Positions 15,398-19,789 of a DNA stretch of 19,789 nt are shown in pieces; position 1 is the stretch's first letter; every line of letters begins with the position of its first letter. A program made the position numbers and the translations under genes. The stretch spans positions 1 through 19,789 of the forward strand of contig CAZRMK010000031.1 of assembly GCA_964601165.1 (NCBI GenBank), written 5' to 3'. Source of the DNA: Thiosulfativibrio sp964601165. GTDB lineage: Bacteria; Pseudomonadota; Gammaproteobacteria; Thiomicrospirales; Thiomicrospiraceae. The notes under the pieces were generated by a model. That model did not search any database. It was not told where the DNA came from and saw only the letters and a program-made list of their open reading frames with translations.

Positions 15398-16771
15398 CTA
15401 AGTTGTTATGATTCTAATTAATGAATGAAAGTCATCATCAAAGCGATGATCCGTTTCACGTAACTCTTTTATTTTACGCACTGCATGTAACACGGTGGTG
15501 TGATCTCTTCCGCCAAAAGCATTGCCTATTTCAGGCAAACTATGACTGGTGAGTTCTTTTGCAACTCCCATCGCCATTTGTCTTGGCCGAGTAATATTAC
15601 GGGTTCTTTTTTTAGATAAAATATCTGCGACTCTAATTTTATAATAATCGGCAACTGTTTTTTGAATGTTTTCAAGGGTAACCATTTTTTGTTGTAAGGC
15701 TAACAAATCTTTTAAAGCTTCTTTAGCGAGTTCGACGCTAATGGTTTGCTGAGTAAATTGTGAAAAAGCACCTACTCGCTTCAATGCTCCTTCTAAATCA
15801 CGAACATTGCCACGCAGCCGTTTGGCAACAAAGAAGGCAACTTCATCAGGTAAAGATAGCCCAAATTCAGAGGCTTTTTTCAGTAAAATTGCCACCCGCA
15901 TTTCGAATCCTGGAGGTTCTACCGCGATGGTGAGCCCCCAACCAAAACGTGATTTAAGTCTATCCTCTAAACCATCTACTTCTTTTGGAAAGCGATCACT
16001 GGTTAAAATAACTTGCTTATTGCCTTCTAGAAGATGGTTAAAGGTATGAAAAAATTCTTCTTGGGACTGGTCTTTATTAGCAAAAAATTGAATATCATCA
16101 ATGAGCAGGGCATCAAGTGAGCGATAAAATCGTTTGAATTGATCAATTTTATTGTGCCGTAAAGCATTAACCATATCGACGACAAAACGTTCTGAGTGTA
16201 AGTAAACAACTCTAGCGTTAGGGTTTTCTTGTAGCATTTGATTGCCAATTGCGTGCATTAAATGCGTTTTACCCAGCCCAACTCCGCCATAAATAAAGAA
16301 TGGATTGTAACTCCCCCCGGGGTTTTCAGAAACTTGTCTCGCCGCCGCCGCCGCAAGCTGATTGGCTTTACCTTGCACGAAGGTATCAAAGGTAAAGTTT
16401 TTATTTAAATTATGTTTAATGTTGTTTTTAGGGGTAGCGTCAGTTTTTTTATGAGACATTTTAGAGGAAGGAGTAATGCTTGATTTTAATGGCTGGGGTA
16501 TTATCTCAGGTTCAGGATGGCTTTCTAGGTCGTAGTCGCCAACTATAAATTTTAATTCAGGCGTATTAACTGGAGCTACAAGAGCAACTGCCTCTTTAAT
16601 TTGAGGCATTAAACTTTTCTTTACCCAATCTAAAATAAAAGGCGAAGGAGCCATTAGTTGAATAATGTTGTCTTCTTCAACAGCTCTAAGCGGCAAAATC
16701 CAGGTATGGAATTGTTGGTCATTGAGAAGTTTTTCTAATTGTTTTAGGGCTTGATTCCAGATAGTTGGCAA
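15398..16771 (-). CDS. dnaA: Chromosomal replication initiator protein DnaA
   Basis: DnaA-ATP binds DnaA boxes at oriC and opens the duplex. The 457-residue protein (E. coli 467) has domain I (WNQALKQLEKLLNDQQFHTW, with FILDWVKK), a variable linker about 85-125, the AAA+ domain III with Walker A GGVGLGKT (162-169), Walker B DALLIDDIQFF, LTSDRFPKEVDGLEDRLKSR, and the DNA-binding domain IV with PEIGNAFGGRDHTTVLHAVR. The start is a TTG codon at 16771 with GAGA 7 nt upstream; it begins exactly at the family N-terminus, and no in-frame ATG fits. It heads the dnaA-dnaN-recF-gyrB cluster, and three DnaA boxes lie 100-165 bp upstream, allowing autoregulation. Confidence 0.97.
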   Translation of the reverse strand: MPTIWNQALKQLEKLLNDQQFHTWILPLRAVEEDNIIQLMAPSPFILDWVKKSLMPQIKEAVALVAPVNTPELKFIVGDYDLESHPEPEIIPQPLKSSITPSSKMSHKKTDATPKNNIKHNLNKNFTFDTFVQGKANQLAAAAARQVSENPGGSYNPFFIYGGVGLGKTHLMHAIGNQMLQENPNARVVYLHSERFVVDMVNALRHNKIDQFKRFYRSLDALLIDDIQFFANKDQSQEEFFHTFNHLLEGNKQVILTSDRFPKEVDGLEDRLKSRFGWGLTIAVEPPGFEMRVAILLKKASEFGLSLPDEVAFFVAKRLRGNVRDLEGALKRVGAFSQFTQQTISVELAKEALKDLLALQQKMVTLENIQKTVADYYKIRVADILSKKRTRNITRPRQMAMGVAKELTSHSLPEIGNAFGGRDHTTVLHAVRKIKELRETDHRFDDDFHSLIRIITT

Positions 16772-16831
16772 GGTTTATTCTCTTTTTTGTATTTTAGCTA
16801 GTGTTTCTATATTTGAATTTAGGTAAGACCT

Positions 16832-16858
16832 TTAAATTATGCAAGGTCTCTATTAAGA
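16832..16858. repeat. Direct repeat unit 1 of oriC (dnaA side)
   Basis: TTAAATTATGCAAGGTCTCT followed by ATTAAGA is repeated imperfectly, in the same orientation, at 17034-17060. The part AAGACCTT at 16825-16832 pairs with AAGGTCT here, giving a small palindrome. TGCAAGGTCTCT also occurs just upstream of dnaN. Confidence 0.65.
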
Positions 16859-16872
16859 GAAAATATTATACC

Positions 16873-16935
16873 TGTGAATAAGTATTAAAAACAGCCCTGG
16901 CTTGTGGATAACTTAATGACTAACCTTGTGGACAA
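16873..16935 (-). promoter_or_regulatory. Three DnaA boxes in one orientation
   Basis: On the minus strand the boxes read TTATTCACA (16881-16873), TTATCCACA (16911-16903, the exact E. coli consensus) and TTGTCCACA (16935-16927, one mismatch). Start-to-start spacing is 30 and 24 bp. All face dnaA. Confidence 0.88.
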
Positions 16936-17033
16936 CTGGTATTTTAGCGGCATTAACTTGTTGAAATAAAAGTTTTTATAGTTCTTTTTCTTAAATTATA
17001 AAAATATTTTTTATTCATCTTCCCTTTTTCATC

Positions 17034-17060
17034 TTAAATTATGCCAAGGTCTTTTTAAGA
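17034..17060. repeat. Direct repeat unit 2 of oriC (DUF1538 side)
   Basis: TTAAATTATGCCAAGGTCTT followed by TTTAAGA matches unit 1 apart from two 1-nt indels and a few substitutions. It ends about 23 bp before a TATAAT facing the DUF1538 gene. Confidence 0.65.
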
Positions 17061-17082
17061 AGTAGAAACATTTTATTTTCGT

Positions 17083-17088
17083 TATAAT
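17083..17088 (+). promoter_or_regulatory. Candidate -10 box for the DUF1538/P-II operon
   Basis: A perfect TATAAT lies 45 nt before the TTG start of the DUF1538 gene. No good -35 is seen at 16-18 nt spacing, so an activator or a weak promoter is possible. Confidence 0.4.
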
Positions 17089-17132
17089 TACTATTCTTAT
17101 AGCTTCTATAGGATAAAGAGCTGTCCCAATAT

Positions 17133-18965
17133 TTGGTTCAAGGGGTTAAAATTAAAATACAAGAAGACGATGAATTAACGTCGGATAAAATAAAAAACAT
17201 TCCCTTTCAAGAGCTAGTTAAGCATCGCCGCTATAATATGCGTGAAGTTAGCTACGATGAAATTACTCAGGCACATAATGGCGCTTATAGCAAGTATCGT
17301 ATTAGCCTAGTTGATGCCTACCAGCTTATTTTACCCTATCTTCAATCCAAAACTTTTGAACAGTTAAAAGCCGTGATGCCCGTGACGGTTTATTTGGTGC
17401 TGTTTCAGACTTTAATTCTAAGAGAGCCTATTGTCAGCGCTATGACGGTGACGGGTGGGTTGGTTGCGGTTGTAATTGGTTTAATGGTGTTTATGGAAGG
17501 TTTACGGATAGGACTGATGCCGTTTGGCGAGGTAATTGGTAATAAACTACCACAAAAATCGACCTTGCCGGTAGTGCTTTTAGTGGTCTTTTTACTGGGT
17601 ATAGGGGTAACCTTTGCAGAGCCAGCGATTGGAGCCTTAAAAATTGCAGGTGCCAATGTTGATCCTCATCTTGCCCCTTATTTATATGCCATACTAAATC
17701 AGTGGACAGATGTACTTATTTTAGTTATAGGTATTGGGGTTGGGGTAGCTGCTGTTGTGGGTACGTTACGTTTTTTATATGGCTGGAGCTTAAAGCCACT
17801 TATTTTCATCACCTTGTTGCCAACATTATTGTTAACTGCTTATAGTATGCAAGATGAACAGTTGAACTTAATTATTGGCTTGGCTTGGGATAGTGGTGCT
17901 ATTACCACGGGGCCGGTTACAGTTCCTTTAGTGCTTGCGCTAGGGATAGGGATTGCAGCCGCGGCGGGTAGTGGAAACCAATCTCTTTCTGGGTTTGGAA
18001 TTGTTACTTTAGCCTCTTTATTTCCTATTTTCGGGGTATTGTCGCTAGCGATTTATATTCAAGAAACTGTAACTGTTGAAACCATTTTAGCTAATATTGG
18101 CTATGCCAGTGAAGCTGGAACCGCTTGGTATCAACAAACACCCTATTTTGAAATAATTTCAGGATTACGCTCTATAGTGCCTTTAATGCTTTTTTTAGGG
18201 TTTGTATTATTAGTGCTGTTGAGAGAAAAACTTCCTAATGCTAAAGTAGTCATGTTAGGGCTAGGATTTGCAGTTATTGGTATGATTATTTTTAGTATTG
18301 GGCTTACCTATGGTCTGTCTGAACTAGGTGGGCAAGCAGGTTCTAAACTTCCAGCTGCATTTGTTGAAGTAGAGGGCGTTGCTCAATCTCCTTTATATTG
18401 GTTTGGACTGGGGATAGGAATTGCTTTAATTTTTTCTTTTGCCCTCGGCTTTGGAGCGACCTTGGCGGAACCTGCTTTAAATGTGCTTGGGGAAACCGTT
18501 GAACGCTTAACTAATGGTGCTTTTAAAAAGAAAACTTTAATGGCAGCAGTATCTATTGGGGTTGGGGTAGGGATTGCTGTTGGGGTGACTAAAATTGTGT
18601 TTGACTTGCCCTTAGCATGGATTTTAATTCCAGCCTATTTTGTAGCTTTAGTATTAACTATTTTTTCAACCGAAGAATTTGTTAATGTTGCTTGGGATAG
18701 TGCAGGGGTAACAACTGGACCCGTGACAGTTCCTTTAGTGTTGGCAATGGGGTTAGGGCTAGGAGACGCTGTTGGAGTGATTGAAGGGTTTGGTATTCTT
18801 GCAATGGCTTCTGTTGGTCCTATTATTTCAGTCATGTTAACAGGGCTTTGGGTTAAATATCACCCTAATCCAAAAACAGAAACCCAAATAATGCACAAGC
18901 TATTGGTTCCACAGAAAGAGAGCACAATAAGTTCTTTTCAAGGAGATAAAAATGCAAAAAAATAG
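17133..18965 (+). CDS. DUF1538 family polytopic membrane protein, internally duplicated
   Basis: The 610-residue protein has a polar N-terminus (about 1-75) followed by roughly a dozen hydrophobic segments. Two halves repeat the same motifs: FAEPAIGAL (E163) then LAWDSGAITTGPVTVPLVLA (W252), and LAEPALNVL (E446) then VAWDSAGVTTGPVTVPLVLA (W521). This is the DUF1538 pattern; its molecular function is not established, but the duplicated, charged, Gly/Thr-rich motifs within membrane segments suggest a transporter or channel. The downstream P-II-like genes overlap or abut it, pointing to control by a P-II signal protein. The start is uncertain: TTG 17133 is the first usable codon after an in-frame stop but has no well-placed ribosome site (AAAGAG is 12 nt away), and the next ATG at 17238 also lacks one. 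The gene begins at oriC and is transcribed away from it. Confidence 0.85.
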   Translation: MVQGVKIKIQEDDELTSDKIKNIPFQELVKHRRYNMREVSYDEITQAHNGAYSKYRISLVDAYQLILPYLQSKTFEQLKAVMPVTVYLVLFQTLILREPIVSAMTVTGGLVAVVIGLMVFMEGLRIGLMPFGEVIGNKLPQKSTLPVVLLVVFLLGIGVTFAEPAIGALKIAGANVDPHLAPYLYAILNQWTDVLILVIGIGVGVAAVVGTLRFLYGWSLKPLIFITLLPTLLLTAYSMQDEQLNLIIGLAWDSGAITTGPVTVPLVLALGIGIAAAAGSGNQSLSGFGIVTLASLFPIFGVLSLAIYIQETVTVETILANIGYASEAGTAWYQQTPYFEIISGLRSIVPLMLFLGFVLLVLLREKLPNAKVVMLGLGFAVIGMIIFSIGLTYGLSELGGQAGSKLPAAFVEVEGVAQSPLYWFGLGIGIALIFSFALGFGATLAEPALNVLGETVERLTNGAFKKKTLMAAVSIGVGVGIAVGVTKIVFDLPLAWILIPAYFVALVLTIFSTEEFVNVAWDSAGVTTGPVTVPLVLAMGLGLGDAVGVIEGFGILAMASVGPIISVMLTGLWVKYHPNPKTETQIMHKLLVPQKESTISSFQGDKNAKK

Positions 18966-19359
18966 GTCTACACGCCAAAAAGAAATGATAATTTTAACGG
19001 ATGTTTCCTTGATTACTTGTATCGTTCAAAAAGGTATGTCAGACCAAGTGGTTGCGGCAGCTAGAGCAGCAGGAGCTCAAGGTGCTGCGGTGCATTTTAG
19101 TAGGGGTGCGGGGGTAAGAGAGAGATTGGGATTATTAAGTATTACGGTTGAAGCAGAAAAAGAAATTATTCAAGTTATGGTCTCTAAGCAACAGCAAGAA
19201 GAAATCTTTTCTGCTATGTTTAGTGCAGGAAAAATAGATGTCCCTGGTATGGGGATTATATTTGTGACTCATTTAGAGAAAGCTGCCGCTTATATCCCTA
19301 AAGAAGTATTGGAGCGAGTTAAAAAAAATCGTTTACTAGAGGTTGAAGCTGATGGGTAG
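18952..19359 (+). CDS. P-II-like signal protein, first copy
   Basis: The 135-residue protein has the P-II ferredoxin-like pattern: beta strand LITCIVQKG, helix SDQVVAAARAAGAQGAAV, a short T-loop region (about 48-62, HFSRGAGVRERLG), the strand and helix EIIQVMVSKQQQEEIFSAMF, and the B-loop segment AGKIDVPGMGIIFV (92-105). Classic GlnB/GlnK are 112 residues and carry a uridylylated Tyr51 in a long T-loop; here the loop is shorter and has no tyrosine, so uridylylation is unlikely. Trimeric P-II proteins bind nucleotides and effectors between subunits and regulate transporters or enzymes. ATG 18952 has AAGGAG 7 nt upstream and overlaps the DUF1538 stop by 14 nt, which indicates coupled translation and a shared role. 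Confidence 0.85.
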   Translation: MQKNRSTRQKEMIILTDVSLITCIVQKGMSDQVVAAARAAGAQGAAVHFSRGAGVRERLGLLSITVEAEKEIIQVMVSKQQQEEIFSAMFSAGKIDVPGMGIIFVTHLEKAAAYIPKEVLERVKKNRLLEVEADG

Positions 19360-19702
19360 GTGCGGAGATTATAAAGAACATTGCCAGCCTGCTAAAATGA
19401 TTAGCTGTGTGATGGAGAGAGGGCATGGTGAAAAGGTTGTGCAGGAACTGTATAAAAAGAAGCATATCTTAGGGATTGAATACTCCGCAGGTCGTAATCA
19501 ACAATCACCAATGGGACTAAAAGAATGGCAGGAGGTGGATATGCTCATGGTGGTGGTTTCACCAGAGTATGCCGAAGAAGTTTTTAATGATATGTATCAT
19601 CTTGCTAAAATTGCAGAGACTGAAGGAGGAATAATTTTTCAAACAGATCTTTTAGCTTCAACCAATTATTGTTTGCCAGATTTAACCGATCTGTCAGAAT
19701 AA
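19352..19702 (+). CDS. P-II-like signal protein, second, more divergent copy
   Basis: This 116-residue protein follows the same fold plan (AKMISCVMERGHGEKVVQEL, GIEYSAGRNQ, VDMLMVVVSPEYAEEVFNDM, EGGIIFQTDL) but is clearly different from the first copy. It has a Cys-containing N-terminus (MGRCGDYKEHCQPAK), a changed T-loop (about 43-60) and an altered B-loop (IAETEGGIIF) lacking the GKIDxPGMG form. ATG 19352 is preferred because TAGAGG lies 9 nt upstream and the first codons overlap the preceding stop (ATGGGTAG, 8 nt); the frame also allows TTG 19343. It could form mixed trimers with the first copy or act on its own. Confidence 0.78.
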   Translation: MGRCGDYKEHCQPAKMISCVMERGHGEKVVQELYKKKHILGIEYSAGRNQQSPMGLKEWQEVDMLMVVVSPEYAEEVFNDMYHLAKIAETEGGIIFQTDLLASTNYCLPDLTDLSE

Positions 19703-19789
19703 AAGCTATGTAACAGTCTCTGGCAGTTATGTAATGAGACCTTTGCATAATCTATAAATTCAGCCTTCAATTTTAACTATTATATTTTT
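19703..19789. other. Right-edge intergenic sequence with possible mobile-element end
   Basis: After the last P-II gene no gene or clear terminator is seen. At 19736-19747 GAGACCTTTGCA followed by TAATCT is close to the reverse complement of the TGCAAGGTCTC motif in oriC. This kind of sequence also resembles the ends of some IS5-group elements (from memory), so an insertion sequence might begin here and continue past the edge. Confidence 0.3.

Larger units (their letters stand above)
16772..17132. other. Likely chromosomal replication origin (oriC)
   Basis: This 361-bp gap between divergent dnaA and the DUF1538 gene has no convincing gene. It holds three DnaA boxes (16873-16935), then a long AT-rich stretch (about 16960-17040) suitable for unwinding, with TTAAATTAT at 16832-16840, 16991-16999 and 17034-17042. 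An imperfect 27-bp direct repeat (16832-16858 and 17034-17060) brackets the boxes and the AT-rich part. Position beside dnaA and box content make this the origin by inference. Confidence 0.85.

Noticed and set aside
7694..15400. CRISPR array made of the dispersed palindromes
   Set aside because: The copies are kilobases apart, differ in length and orientation, and no regularly spaced repeats or cas genes are present.

Overview
The window is about 19.8 kb of AT-rich bacterial chromosome centred on a replication origin. The gene set and protein motifs point to a gammaproteobacterium that fixes CO2: Pol I with intact proofreading motifs, a GyrB with the long gammaproteobacterial form, aerobic HemF, Hsp15, and a proteobacterial phosphoribulokinase of the Calvin cycle. 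An aerobic or microaerobic sulfur oxidiser of the Thiomicrospira/Thiotrichales kind, or a relative, fits best. That placement is inferred from gene content and not from a database search.

Layout from left to right. Positions 1-325 are the end of an ISL3-type insertion sequence whose transposase runs off the left edge; its terminal repeat ends only 33 bp before polA (+, 359-3181). A minus-strand group follows: an M48 lipoprotein protease, a WbpM/CapD-type nucleotide-sugar dehydratase that overlaps it, and a Na/phosphate cotransporter with a PhoU-like tail. hemF and hslR run on the plus strand and end in two hairpin terminators shared with the converging prkB. The origin cluster dnaA-dnaN-recF-gyrB lies on the minus strand and is followed directly by prkB. 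The 361-bp gap between dnaA and the next plus-strand gene holds three DnaA boxes in one orientation and a very AT-rich stretch, and is the likely oriC. To its right is a plus-strand, translationally coupled three-gene unit: a duplicated DUF1538 membrane protein and two small divergent P-II-like proteins. rpmH, commonly found beside dnaA in this class, is not present here.

Two things stand out. First, a family of related palindromic repeats occurs in the hslR-prkB, prkB-gyrB, gyrB-recF and dnaN-dnaA gaps, and a half-copy lies between the M48 gene and hemF. One copy is a 173-bp MITE-like element with perfect 21-bp inverted ends carrying a terminator; another occupies the 5' leader predicted for gyrB. 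A second, different motif (core TGCAAGGTCTC) recurs upstream of dnaA, upstream of dnaN, inside oriC and at the right edge.

Second, the DUF1538 plus double P-II unit looks like a membrane transporter or channel with its own pair of signal-sensing regulators. It sits a few kilobases from prkB in an autotroph, and its substrate and signal are unknown. It is the best candidate here for an under-described system.
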